Below, piece after piece: positions 54,728 through 62,839 of a stretch of DNA of 64,000 nt (positions are counted from its first letter, which is position 1; each line of letters opens with the position of its first letter). The notes under the pieces are model-generated. The model saw only the letters and a program-made list of their open reading frames with translations, was not told where the DNA came from and did not search any database. A program made the position numbers and the translations under genes. This stretch comes from an uncultured Bacteroides sp. (lineage in GTDB: Bacteria > Bacteroidota > Bacteroidia > Bacteroidales > Bacteroidaceae), in assembly GCA_900544075.1 (NCBI GenBank), contig UQTJ01000010.1, positions 1 to 64,000 on the forward strand, in the 5' to 3' direction.

Positions 54728-54735
54728 TATTTTTG
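54728..54735 (+). promoter_or_regulatory. Putative -7 element of the SpmA/SpmB-like gene
   Basis: TATTTTTG (TAnnTTTG) lies 49 bases upstream of the ATG at 54784. In the same divergent gap, AGTTTGT is repeated (about 54660-54690) as a short imperfect direct repeat, which may be an operator for either gene. Confidence 0.42.
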
Positions 54736-54783
54736 TAAAAGATTTTTCTAACTGATTTATAACCAAAAAACGATAAACGATTT

Positions 54784-56016
54784 ATGGTATTGAACTACAT
54801 CTGGATAGCATTTTTCCTTATCGCATTCATAGTGGCAGCAGTAAGACTTGTCTTTATGGGCGATACAGGTGTTTTTCCGGCTATCATCAATTCTACATTC
54901 GACTCGGCTAAGACAGCGTTCGACATCTCACTGGGACTGACAGGGGTGTTGTCTTTATGGCTCGGTATTATGAAAATAGGGGAACTTGGGGGAGTGATAA
55001 ATATGTTCTCAAGGGTACTGAGTCCGCTGTTTACGAAGCTGTTTCCCGATATACCGAAAGGACATCCTGTGACAGGAAGTATATTCATGAATCTTGCAGC
55101 CAATATGCTGGGACTGGACAATGCCGCCACTCCGTTAGGACTGAAAGCTATGGAAGGACTTCAGGAGCTGAACACAAAAAAGGATACTGCCAGCAATCCG
55201 ATGATAATGTTCCTTGTGCTGAATACCTCCGGACTTACCATAATTCCGATAAGCATAATGGTTTACAGAGCGCAACTTGGAGCCGCACAGCCTACAGATG
55301 TATTCGTACCGATACTGCTTGCTACGTTCTTTTCAACTCTGGCAGGTATTATCGCAGTAAGCGTTTATCAGAAAATAAATCTTCTGAACAGGACTATACT
55401 ACTGTTTTTGGGTGGAGCCAGCCTGTTCATAGCAGGTATAATATACTTCTTCACCACGCTTTCAAGAGAGATGATTGACATATATTCCACCACGACTGCA
55501 AATGTATTCCTGTTCCTGATTATTATCGGCTTTATACTTGCCGGGATACGCAAGAAGGTCAATGTTTACGATGCGTTTGTTGAGGGTGCGAAAGAAGGAT
55601 TTACCACAGCCGTAAGAATCATACCATATCTGGTAGCGATACTTGTAGCGATAGGGGTGTTCCGCGCTTCTGGAAGCATGGATTATATCATCAACGGAGT
55701 AGCCACATTGGTTGGCTGGTGCGGAATAGACAGCGAGTTTGTAGCGGCACTGCCTACAGCAATTATGAAACCATTGAGCGGAAGCGGGGCACGCGGACTC
55801 ATGGTTGATGCAATGACAACATACGGTGCAGATTCGTTCGTAGGACGTATGGCTTGTATCTTCCAAGGCTCTACAGATACCACATTCTATATCCTTGCCG
55901 TTTACTTCGGAAGTGTAGGAATAAGCAAGACAAGACATGCTGTTCCTTGCGGATTATTGGCTGACTTGGCAGGAATAATTTCAGCCATATTTATATGCTA
56001 TTTATTCTTCGGATAA
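54784..56016 (+). CDS. SpmA-SpmB-like fusion, nucleoside-recognition (Gate) membrane protein
   Basis: A 410-residue polytopic membrane protein with two Gate domains. The first (about residues 30-200) is SpmA-like: SLGLTGVLSLWLGIMKIGEL, GHPVTGSIFMNLAANMLGLD, NAATPLGLKAMEGLQELN. The second (about 255-410) is SpmB-like: EGAKEGFTTAVRIIPYLVAI, IMKPLSGSGARGLMVDAM, FQGSTDTTFYILAVYFGSVG. In Firmicutes these are separate spore-maturation proteins; fused forms are widespread in non-sporulating Bacteroidota, where the substrate is unknown. The gene is monocistronic; its stop codon lies inside the first arm of a 17-bp repeat hairpin that probably ends its transcript. Confidence 0.88.
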   Translation: MVLNYIWIAFFLIAFIVAAVRLVFMGDTGVFPAIINSTFDSAKTAFDISLGLTGVLSLWLGIMKIGELGGVINMFSRVLSPLFTKLFPDIPKGHPVTGSIFMNLAANMLGLDNAATPLGLKAMEGLQELNTKKDTASNPMIMFLVLNTSGLTIIPISIMVYRAQLGAAQPTDVFVPILLATFFSTLAGIIAVSVYQKINLLNRTILLFLGGASLFIAGIIYFFTTLSREMIDIYSTTTANVFLFLIIIGFILAGIRKKVNVYDAFVEGAKEGFTTAVRIIPYLVAILVAIGVFRASGSMDYIINGVATLVGWCGIDSEFVAALPTAIMKPLSGSGARGLMVDAMTTYGADSFVGRMACIFQGSTDTTFYILAVYFGSVGISKTRHAVPCGLLADLAGIISAIFICYLFFG

Positions 56017-56076
56017 AACGCTTCGTCATTTTAATAAAAACGACGAAGCATTTTGAATGAAATGACGAAGCGTTTT
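56015..56076. repeat. Three-unit 22-bp palindromic repeat acting as a terminator
   Basis: Units begin at 56016, 56038 and 56060, exactly 22 bases apart (AAACGCTTCGTCATTTT, AAACGACGAAGCATTTT, AAATGACGAAGCGTTTT). The first and third are perfect 17-bp inverted copies, giving a long hairpin followed by a T-run on the plus strand, with the middle unit in the loop. Period and AAACG/CGTTT arms match the array at 30578-30690. The left arm overlaps the stop codon of the SpmA/SpmB-like gene. Confidence 0.82.
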
Positions 56077-56129
56077 TTTGAGGCGTTCAGACACGCAAAA
56101 AAAGGATTCAATAAATAAAAAAACGACAT

Positions 56130-56552
56130 ATGATAACTTATCAGACAGACGGGGTTGAAATGCCCGACATCAAAAAAAGAGAAACTACAGAATGGATAAA
56201 GGCAGTAGCCGCTTCGTACGGTGCGCGCGTGGGAGAGATTGCCTACATCTTCTGCTCGGACGAGAAGATTCTGGAAGTGAACAGACAGTATCTGCAACAT
56301 GATTATTACACTGACATCATCACTTTCGACTATTGCGAAGGCAAGCGAATATCAGGCGACCTGTTCATCAGCCTTGACACAGTAAGGACGAATGCCGAAC
56401 AGTTTGGTGCGGAGTACGATACGGAACTGCACCGAGTAATCATCCACGGTATCCTACACCTGTGCGGAATAAACGACAAGGGACCGGGAGAAAGAGAGAT
56501 AATGGAAGCGGCAGAGAACAAGGCACTGGATATGCTTAAGGAAATGAAATAA
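56130..56552 (+). CDS. ybeY: Endoribonuclease YbeY (rRNA maturation)
   Basis: A 140-residue YbeY/UPF0054 protein, a metal-dependent RNase for 16S rRNA 3-prime end processing and ribosome quality control. The zinc motif is at residues 106-116: HGILHLCGIND, giving His106 and His110. The third His of the usual GxDH is Lys117 here, which I believe is common in Bacteroidota members. The upstream block YCEGKRISGDLFISLDTVRT is also typical. The length is at the short end of the family. It precedes mnmG, from which a hairpin at 56568-56592 separates it. Confidence 0.93.
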   Translation: MITYQTDGVEMPDIKKRETTEWIKAVAASYGARVGEIAYIFCSDEKILEVNRQYLQHDYYTDIITFDYCEGKRISGDLFISLDTVRTNAEQFGAEYDTELHRVIIHGILHLCGINDKGPGEREIMEAAENKALDMLKEMK

Positions 56553-56567
56553 TTAGAACGAAAACAG

Positions 56568-56592
56568 GTAGGGCGAGAAATTCTCGCCCTAC
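56568..56592 (+). terminator. Hairpin after ybeY
   Basis: GTAGGGCGAGAA (56568-56579) and TTCTCGCCCTAC (56581-56592) are perfect complements around one base, a GC-rich stem 16 bases after the ybeY stop followed by TTTGTT. A likely terminator. Confidence 0.75.
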
Positions 56593-56639
56593 TTTGTTAA
56601 ATGATATTTGTAAGGGGGAAAAACAACGATAATTTTCAC

Positions 56640-56647
56640 TAATTTTG
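56640..56647 (+). promoter_or_regulatory. Putative -7 element of mnmG
   Basis: TAATTTTG (TAnnTTTG) lies 27 bases upstream of the mnmG start at 56674, downstream of the ybeY terminator. No -33 TTTG at standard spacing. Confidence 0.5.
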
Positions 56648-56673
56648 CAACCAGTAACAAACATCATAATTCA

Positions 56674-58545
56674 ATGGAATTTAAGTACGACGTTATTGTA
56701 ATCGGTGCCGGTCATGCAGGTTGTGAAGCTGCTGCGGCAGCAGCCAATCTTGGCTCAAAGACATGTCTGATAACAATGGACATGAACAAGATAGCACAGA
56801 TGAGCTGCAACCCTGCGGTAGGTGGTATTGCAAAGGGACAGATAGTAAGAGAAATTGACGCTTTGGGCGGATACATGGGATTGGTGACAGACAAGACTGC
56901 CATACAGTTCCGAATGCTGAACCGCTCGAAAGGTCCTGCCATGTGGAGCCCTCGCGCGCAGTGCGACAGAGGCAAATTCATATGGGCATGGAGAGAGGTT
57001 CTTGAGAACATTCCTAACCTGCATATATGGCAGGACACAGTGGAAGAACTTATAATCGAGAACGGGGAAGTTAAAGGACTGACAACTTGCTGGGGCGTGA
57101 CATTCTATGCCAAGTGTATTGTTCTCACAGCGGGTACGTTCCTCAACGGACTTATGCACATAGGACGCAAGATGCTCGCCGGAGGACGTTGCGCAGAGCC
57201 TGCCTCTTATCATCTTACTGAGTCTATAACCAGACATGACATCACTGCCGGAAGAATGAAAACAGGTACACCGGTGAGAATAGACGCAAGAAGCGTACAC
57301 TTCGACCTGATGGAAACTCAGGACGGCGAGAATGATTTCCACAGATTTTCATTCATAAGCGAGCCAAGACAGCTTAAACAACTTCAGTGCTGGACTTGTT
57401 TTACTAACGAGGAAGTTCATGCCACACTGAGAAACGGACTGGCGGACTCCCCTCTTTACAACGGACAAATCCAGAGTATCGGCCCTCGCTACTGTCCGAG
57501 TATTGAAACGAAAATCGTAACTTTCCCGGACAAACCGCAACACCAGCTTTTCCTGGAACCGGAAGGAGAAACTACACAGGAACTTTACCTCAACGGGTTC
57601 TCCTCTTCCCTACCTATGGACATCCAACTTGAGGCTTTGAAGAAGATTCCTTGCTTCAAGGATGTGGTGCTTTACCGCTCGGGATATGCAATAGAATACG
57701 ACTACTTCGACCCTACCCAGCTCAAGCATACACTCGAATCGAAGATTGTCAAAAACCTGTTCTTTGCAGGTCAGGTGAACGGTACTACAGGTTACGAGGA
57801 AGCAGGCGGCCAGGGTATCATTGCAGGTATAAACGCTCATATCAACTGTCATGGCGGAGAGCCTTTCGTATTGGGAAGAGACGAAGCTTATATCGGCGTA
57901 CTGATAGACGACCTTGTGACAAAAGGTGTGGACGAACCATACCGTATGTTTACTTCAAGAGCCGAATACAGAATCTTGCTGAGACAGGATGATGCCGATT
58001 TCAGACTTACAGAAAAAGCTTATAAGCTCGGACTTGCAAAACAGGACAGATACGACATCCTCTGCAAGAAGCGTGAAGAAATAGAGAAGATAGTGGAATT
58101 CACCAAGACCTACTCTATCAAGGCCGACAAGATAAACGATGGTCTGGAAGCATTAGGAACTGCAAGACTGGTTCACGGATGTAAGCTAATAGACTTAATA
58201 AGCCGTCCGCAGATTACGATAGAAAATATCGCTCCTCTTGTTCCGGCATTCAAGGCTGTTCTCGACAGAATAGAAGACCGCAAGGAAGAGATTATTGAGG
58301 CTGCCGAAGTACAGATTAAATACAAGGGATACATCGACCGCGAGAGAATGATAGCCGACAAGATACACCGTCTGGAGTCAATCAAGATAAAAGGCAAGTT
58401 CGACTATGACACTCTCCAGTCACTATCTACCGAAGCAAGACAGAAGCTAAAGAAGATAGACCCTGAGACCTTAGCACAGGCAAGCCGAATACCGGGTATA
58501 TCCCCAAGCGACATCAACGTACTGTTAGTACTTATGGGACGATAA
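56674..58545 (+). CDS. mnmG: tRNA uridine-5-carboxymethylaminomethyl modification enzyme MnmG (GidA)
   Basis: A 623-residue FAD-dependent enzyme that, with MnmE, adds the carboxymethylaminomethyl group to U34 of certain tRNAs. The FAD site GAGHAGCEAA is at residues 11-20, followed by the family block CNPAVGGIAKGQIVREIDA. Further typical stretches are GTFLNGLMHIGRKMLAGGR, CPSIETKIVTFPDKPQHQLF, GQVNGTTGYEEAGGQGIIAG and the C-terminal GISPSDINVLLVLMGR. Full normal length. A perfect parS site begins five bases after its stop. In many bacteria gidA/mnmG lies near the replication origin. Confidence 0.98.
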   Translation: MEFKYDVIVIGAGHAGCEAAAAAANLGSKTCLITMDMNKIAQMSCNPAVGGIAKGQIVREIDALGGYMGLVTDKTAIQFRMLNRSKGPAMWSPRAQCDRGKFIWAWREVLENIPNLHIWQDTVEELIIENGEVKGLTTCWGVTFYAKCIVLTAGTFLNGLMHIGRKMLAGGRCAEPASYHLTESITRHDITAGRMKTGTPVRIDARSVHFDLMETQDGENDFHRFSFISEPRQLKQLQCWTCFTNEEVHATLRNGLADSPLYNGQIQSIGPRYCPSIETKIVTFPDKPQHQLFLEPEGETTQELYLNGFSSSLPMDIQLEALKKIPCFKDVVLYRSGYAIEYDYFDPTQLKHTLESKIVKNLFFAGQVNGTTGYEEAGGQGIIAGINAHINCHGGEPFVLGRDEAYIGVLIDDLVTKGVDEPYRMFTSRAEYRILLRQDDADFRLTEKAYKLGLAKQDRYDILCKKREEIEKIVEFTKTYSIKADKINDGLEALGTARLVHGCKLIDLISRPQITIENIAPLVPAFKAVLDRIEDRKEEIIEAAEVQIKYKGYIDRERMIADKIHRLESIKIKGKFDYDTLQSLSTEARQKLKKIDPETLAQASRIPGISPSDINVLLVLMGR

Positions 58546-58550
58546 AACGA

Positions 58551-58566
58551 TGTTTCACGTGAAACA
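58551..58566. promoter_or_regulatory. parS centromere site (ParB/Spo0J-binding)
   Basis: The 16 bases TGTTTCACGTGAAACA are a perfect palindrome and match the conserved parS consensus TGTTnCACGTGnAACA at every position. It lies five bases after the mnmG stop and 110 bases before apt. ParB-parS systems segregate the chromosome and parS sites cluster near oriC, so this part of the window is probably in the origin-proximal region. The parA/parB genes are not in the window. Confidence 0.85.
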
Positions 58567-58612
58567 ATTTGTTTAAGGATTACCCGTAAATCACTGTAAA
58601 TAAAGGAAAACG

Positions 58613-58651
58613 CCTTAAAGTTTAAAGCGTGGTTAACGTAAAACTTTAAGG
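58613..58651 (+). repeat. 11-bp inverted repeat upstream of apt
   Basis: CCTTAAAGTTT (58613-58623) and AAACTTTAAGG (58641-58651) are exact complements with a 17-base loop, 25 bases before the apt start. No T-run follows, so it is either a leader hairpin or an operator for apt. Confidence 0.5.
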
Positions 58652-58675
58652 TCTGAACAAATAAAATCAAAACCA

Positions 58676-59200
58676 ATGAACAAAGAAACTTTAAGACAAA
58701 ACCTCCGTGAGATTCCTGATTTTCCAAAGCCTGGAATACTGTTCTACGACGTTACTACCCTATTCAAAAACAGCGAGTGCCTTAGCGGTCTGATAGACGA
58801 ACTGTATGAAATGTATAAGGACAAAGGCATCACTAAAGTGGTAGGCATAGAGTCAAGAGGATTTATCCTTGGCGGTGCGCTATCGGCAAGACTTGGTGCC
58901 GGATTTATCATGGCCCGCAAACCGGGAAAACTTCCGGCTGAAGTTATAGAAGAAACTTACGAAAAGGAGTACGGAACTGACACTATCCAACTTCATAAGG
59001 ATGGTATCAGCGAAGACGATGTGGTATTGCTTCATGACGATCTTCTTGCCACAGGAGGAACTATGGCAGCTACACACAGACTAGTTAAGAAAGCCGGAGC
59101 AAAAGAAACATATATCAACTTCGTTATAGAGCTGAAAGACCTTAACGGAAGAAAGGCTTTCCCTTCAGATGTTGACGTCACAACGATACTTGAACTCTAA
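58676..59200 (+). CDS. apt: Adenine phosphoribosyltransferase
   Basis: A 174-residue type I phosphoribosyltransferase that salvages adenine to AMP using PRPP. Family features: IPDFPKPGILFYDVTTLFKN near the N-terminus, GIESRGFILGGALSARLGAG, the flexible-loop region KLPAEVIEETYEKEYGTDTI, and the PRPP-binding motif VVLLHDDLLATGGTMAA. Normal length. It starts 130 bases after mnmG and 18 bases before uvrC, so apt-uvrC-dtd and the following genes look like one transcript. Confidence 0.97.
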   Translation: MNKETLRQNLREIPDFPKPGILFYDVTTLFKNSECLSGLIDELYEMYKDKGITKVVGIESRGFILGGALSARLGAGFIMARKPGKLPAEVIEETYEKEYGTDTIQLHKDGISEDDVVLLHDDLLATGGTMAATHRLVKKAGAKETYINFVIELKDLNGRKAFPSDVDVTTILEL

Positions 59201-59217
59201 ATATTTTTTCAGCAATA

Positions 59218-61044
59218 ATGGATTCGAAAGAGGAACTTAAAACCAGCGATTATCTTAGGGGAATTGTCTTGAACCTGCCGGACAGTCCGGGGATTTATCA
59301 ATACCTGAATACGGAAGGTACCATCATCTATGTGGGCAAGGCAAAGAATCTTAAGAGGCGTGTATATTCGTATTTTGCCAAGGAACACCAGTCTGCAAAG
59401 ACAAGGATTCTGGTAACCAAAATTGCGGATATAAAATACATCGTGGTAAATTCTGAAGAGGATGCATTACTGCTGGAAAATAACCTTATCAAGAAATACA
59501 AGCCACGATACAACGTTCTGCTTAAAGACGACAAGAGCTACCCTTCCATCTGTATCAGCAACGAGTATTTTCCACGTGTTTTCAAGACACGGAAGATAAT
59601 CAGAAAAGAAGGTACATACTTCGGTCCGTACAGTCACGTTCCTTCGATGATGGCTGTATTGGAACTGATAAAGAAGCTATACAATCTGCGCACCTGTCAT
59701 CTGGCTCTTACACCGGAAAACATATCGCAAGGCAAATTCAAGGTTTGCCTGGAATATCATATCAAGAACTGCAAAGGGCCATGCATAGGACTTCAAAGCC
59801 ATGAAGAATACATGAAGCAGATAGCAGAGATAAAAGAGATTCTGAAAGGCAATACGCGAATCATAAGCGATATGCTGATGGACGAGATGCAGAAGCTGGC
59901 AAGCGAACTTAAGTTTGAAGAGGCACATAAGATAAAGCTGAAATACGACCTGGTGGAAAGCTACAGATCGAAGAGCGAGGTGGTAAGTTCGGTACTGCAC
60001 AACATTGATGTATTCTCTATAGAAACTGACGAGGGAGTGGCATATATTAACTATCTGCACATCACTAACGGATGCATAAACCAAGCCTTCACATTCGAAT
60101 ACAAAGTGCGGATGAACGAAACGAAAGAGGAGCTTCTGCAGTTGGGTATTGTGGAAATGCGCGAAAGATACCAGAGCAAATCGAAGGAGATAATTGTTCC
60201 GTTCGAGTTGGATATGGAGATGAACGGAGTGACATTCACAGTGCCGCAAAGAGGCGACAAGAAGCATCTTCTGGAGCTGTCCATACTAAACGTAAAACAG
60301 TATAAGGTGGACCGTCTGAAACAAGCAGAAAAGCTTAATCCGGAACAAAGAAGCGTAAGACTGATGAAGGAAATCCAGGAGCAGCTTCATCTGGAGAAAA
60401 TGCCTGTCCACATAGAATGTTTCGATAATTCGAACATTCAGGGGTCGGATGCAGTAGCAGCCTGCGTGGTTTTCAAGAAAGCAAAACCGAGCAAGAAAGA
60501 CTACAGAAAATACATAATAAAGACTGTGGAAGGACCGGACGATTACGCTTCAATGCAGGAGGTGGTCAGACGAAGATACACACGTATATTAGACGAGCAG
60601 GGTGAATTGCCGGACGTTATTCTGACAGACGGTGGTAAAGGCCAGATGGAAGTTGTAAGACAAGTGATAGAAGACGAACTTCACCTGAATATACCAATCG
60701 TTGGACTGGCAAAAGACAACCGCCACAGAACATCTGAAGTACTTGCAGGATTCCCACCGCAGACCATAGGAATAAAACAGGGAACTCCCCTATTCCATCT
60801 GCTTGAAAACATCCAGGACGAGGTACACAGGTTTGCCATTACCTTCCATCGCGACAAGAGAAGCAAGAGCCAGATAGCATCTGCACTTGATAATATCAAG
60901 GGTATCGGAGAGAAAAAGAAAACAGCGCTTCTGAAGGCTTTTAAGAGCGTCAGACGAATAAAGGAAGCCGACATAGAGGAATTATCCAAAGTGGTGGGTA
61001 AAGCCTCAGCAAAGGCCGTAAAAGAGGAATTAAACAAGGAATAA
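59218..61044 (+). CDS. uvrC: Excinuclease ABC subunit C
   Basis: A 608-residue UvrC, which makes both incisions in nucleotide excision repair. The GIY-YIG nuclease domain is at about residues 20-100 (PDSPGIYQYL; IIYVGKAKNLKRRVYSYF). The UVR domain that binds UvrB is near residues 200-240 (MQKLASELKFEEAHKIKLKY). The RNase H-like C-terminal nuclease shows VHIECFDNSNIQGSDAVAAC and DVILTDGGKGQMEVV, and helix-hairpin-helix motifs close the protein (IKGIGEKKKTALLKAF). Complete and of normal length. It lies 18 bases after apt and 12 bases before dtd. Confidence 0.98.
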   Translation: MDSKEELKTSDYLRGIVLNLPDSPGIYQYLNTEGTIIYVGKAKNLKRRVYSYFAKEHQSAKTRILVTKIADIKYIVVNSEEDALLLENNLIKKYKPRYNVLLKDDKSYPSICISNEYFPRVFKTRKIIRKEGTYFGPYSHVPSMMAVLELIKKLYNLRTCHLALTPENISQGKFKVCLEYHIKNCKGPCIGLQSHEEYMKQIAEIKEILKGNTRIISDMLMDEMQKLASELKFEEAHKIKLKYDLVESYRSKSEVVSSVLHNIDVFSIETDEGVAYINYLHITNGCINQAFTFEYKVRMNETKEELLQLGIVEMRERYQSKSKEIIVPFELDMEMNGVTFTVPQRGDKKHLLELSILNVKQYKVDRLKQAEKLNPEQRSVRLMKEIQEQLHLEKMPVHIECFDNSNIQGSDAVAACVVFKKAKPSKKDYRKYIIKTVEGPDDYASMQEVVRRRYTRILDEQGELPDVILTDGGKGQMEVVRQVIEDELHLNIPIVGLAKDNRHRTSEVLAGFPPQTIGIKQGTPLFHLLENIQDEVHRFAITFHRDKRSKSQIASALDNIKGIGEKKKTALLKAFKSVRRIKEADIEELSKVVGKASAKAVKEELNKE

Positions 61045-61056
61045 TTTTACTGCAAT

Positions 61057-61509
61057 ATGAGATTAGTTATACAGAGAGTAAGCCATGCATTAGTAACCAT
61101 AAACGGCGTGTGCAAATCGGCAATTAAGGAAGGTTTCATGATACTTGTAGGTATAGAGGAAGCCGACACTAAAGAAGATGCCGACTGGCTGTGCAAAAAG
61201 GTTATCGGACTGAGAGTGTTCGACGATGAAAACGGAGTGATGAACAAATCCATAATGGACATAAACGGTGAGATTCTAATCGTAAGCCAGTTCACTCTGA
61301 TGGCTTCTACAAAGAAAGGAAACAGACCGTCATACATCAGAGCAGCCGGACATGAGACCGCTATCCCACTCTATGAATACTTCTGTAGCGAAGTAAGCAA
61401 GGCATTGGGCAAGGAAGTAGGTACCGGTGAATTTGGAGCAGATATGAAAGTTGAACTGCTTAACAACGGTCCTGTAACTATATGGATGGATTCAAAAAAC
61501 AAAGAATAA
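61057..61509 (+). CDS. dtd: D-aminoacyl-tRNA deacylase
   Basis: A 150-residue DTD-type deacylase that removes D-amino acids (and glycine from tRNA-Ala) from mischarged tRNAs. The two cross-dimer motifs are visible: SQFTLMAST-KKGNRPSYIRA near residue 78-95, and the C-terminal FGADMKVELLNNGPVTIW with the GP-type element. The N-terminus MRLVIQRVSHALVTINGVCK is typical. Full length. It lies 12 bases after uvrC and two bases before the MazG-like gene. Confidence 0.97.
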   Translation: MRLVIQRVSHALVTINGVCKSAIKEGFMILVGIEEADTKEDADWLCKKVIGLRVFDDENGVMNKSIMDINGEILIVSQFTLMASTKKGNRPSYIRAAGHETAIPLYEYFCSEVSKALGKEVGTGEFGADMKVELLNNGPVTIWMDSKNKE

Positions 61510-61511
61510 AT

Positions 61512-61832
61512 ATGACACTTGATGAAGCCCAGAAAACAGTTGATAACTGGATAAAGGAATACGGAGTAAGATACTTCAGCGAGCTGACAAATATGGCAGT
61601 CCTTACCGAAGAAGTGGGAGAACTGGCCAGAGTGATGTCAAGAAAGTACGGCGACCAGTCGTTCAAGGAAGGCGAAAACCAGGACCCGGCAGACGAAATG
61701 GCTGATGTGCTATGGGTACTGTTGTGCCTGGCAAACCAGACAGGCGTGAACCTTACAGAAGCATTCAAGAAGAATATCGAAAAGAAAACTTCAAGAGATA
61801 AAGACAGACATAAAAACAATCCAAAACTATAA
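61512..61832 (+). CDS. MazG-like nucleotide pyrophosphohydrolase
   Basis: A 106-residue all-alpha NTP pyrophosphohydrolase of the short MazG-like type. The start at 61512 (MTLDEAQKTVDN) is two bases after the dtd stop; an in-frame ATG at 61482 would overlap dtd. Metal-binding acidic residues are in VLTEEVGELARVMSRKYGD and PADEMADVLWVLLCLANQTG, the EExxE and ExxD pattern of the family. It likely hydrolyses a damaged or excess nucleotide. Its stop overlaps the deoC start by one base. Confidence 0.9.
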   Translation: MTLDEAQKTVDNWIKEYGVRYFSELTNMAVLTEEVGELARVMSRKYGDQSFKEGENQDPADEMADVLWVLLCLANQTGVNLTEAFKKNIEKKTSRDKDRHKNNPKL

Positions 61833-62794
61833 TGCTTATGAGTTACAACGAAGAAAACATCTACGATTTTGAACAGGAACATGACCACGAGCATGAACAT
61901 GAGATGCCTACAAGCGATAAATATACAGAGGCACTGAACAAGTATAACACAGCCCTTAAAGATGATGAGGTGGCCTACGCAACAGAGAATATTCTGAACA
62001 AATACCTCCATGAGAATAATACAAAAGATGTAAAGAAATTTTTATTAAACAGCGTAGACCTTACAAGCTTGAAATGTACTGATAGCGAAGAAAGCATTCT
62101 GAAACTTACCGAAAAAGTAAACGAGTTTGCCGACAAATATCCTGACATGAAAAATGTAGCTGCAATCTGCGTCTACCCTAACATGGCTGAAATCGTGAAC
62201 GACGCACTTGAGGCAGACGATGTAAAAATAGCATGCGTATCCGGCGGATTCCCTTCTTCTCAGACTTTCACTGAAGTGAAGGTGGCAGAAACTGCTATGG
62301 CAATACATGCCGGTGCTGACGAAATAGACATCGTAATGCCTGTAGGCAAATTCCTTAATGGAGATTATGAAGGGATGTGCGATGAGATAGAGGAGCTGAA
62401 GGCTGTATGCGGAGAAAAGACACTGAAAGTCATTCTTGAAACAGGTGTATTGGAAAGCGCTTCAAACATAAAGAAGGCTGCCATTCTGACTATGTATGCC
62501 GGTGCGGATTTCATCAAGACTTCTACCGGAAAAGAAAGCTTAGGAGCAACTCCGGAAGCAGCTTTCGTAATGTGTAAGGCTATTAAGGAATACTTCCTCG
62601 AAACAGGCATTAAAATAGGTTTTAAGGCTGCCGGAGGAATAAACACTGTGGAAGATGCACTGAAGTATTACACTATAGCAAAAGAGGTGTTAGGTGAAGA
62701 ATGGCTGAACGAAGGACTGTTCCGAATCGGTACAAGCCGCATTGCAAATCTTCTGCTTTCTGAAATTCAAGGAGAGGATATCAAGTTGTTCTAA
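61832..62794 (+). CDS. deoC: Deoxyribose-phosphate aldolase with acidic His-rich N-terminal extension
   Basis: A 320-residue DeoC that splits 2-deoxyribose 5-phosphate into acetaldehyde and glyceraldehyde 3-phosphate. The barrel starts near residue 72 (VDLTSLKCTDSEESILKLTE). Key blocks are VAAICVYPNMAEIVNDALEA, CVSGGFPSSQTFTEVKVAET, EIDIVMPVGKFLNGDY, and the Schiff-base lysine in ADFIKTSTGK. An extension of about 70 residues precedes the barrel, with QEHDHEHEHEMP near residue 16-27, a possible metal-binding patch. The start overlaps the MazG-like stop by one base; an ATG two codons later (61838) is possible. Linked with nucleotide salvage genes upstream. Confidence 0.95.
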   Translation: MLMSYNEENIYDFEQEHDHEHEHEMPTSDKYTEALNKYNTALKDDEVAYATENILNKYLHENNTKDVKKFLLNSVDLTSLKCTDSEESILKLTEKVNEFADKYPDMKNVAAICVYPNMAEIVNDALEADDVKIACVSGGFPSSQTFTEVKVAETAMAIHAGADEIDIVMPVGKFLNGDYEGMCDEIEELKAVCGEKTLKVILETGVLESASNIKKAAILTMYAGADFIKTSTGKESLGATPEAAFVMCKAIKEYFLETGIKIGFKAAGGINTVEDALKYYTIAKEVLGEEWLNEGLFRIGTSRIANLLLSEIQGEDIKLF

Positions 62795-62812
62795 CCTTGC
62801 TATACGGGCATT

Positions 62813-62838
62813 AAAAGGACGGGTGACCGTCCTTTTTT
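62813..62838. terminator. Bidirectional terminator between deoC and the polyprenyl synthetase gene
   Basis: AAAAGGACGG (62813-62822) and CCGTCCTTTT (62827-62836) form a perfect 10-bp stem with a GTGA loop and T-runs on the plus strand; the A-run on the other side serves the minus strand. It separates two convergent genes. Confidence 0.88.
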
Positions 62839-62839
62839 A

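Noticed and set aside
56755..57342. 195-codon open frame antisense to mnmG
   Set aside because: Shadow of a highly conserved gene; no recognisable domain.
59568..59583. A second parS-like site with a CACGTG core inside uvrC
   Set aside because: Only the core and a few flanking bases match; the right arm does not fit TGTTnCACGTGnAACA, and it lies in coding sequence.
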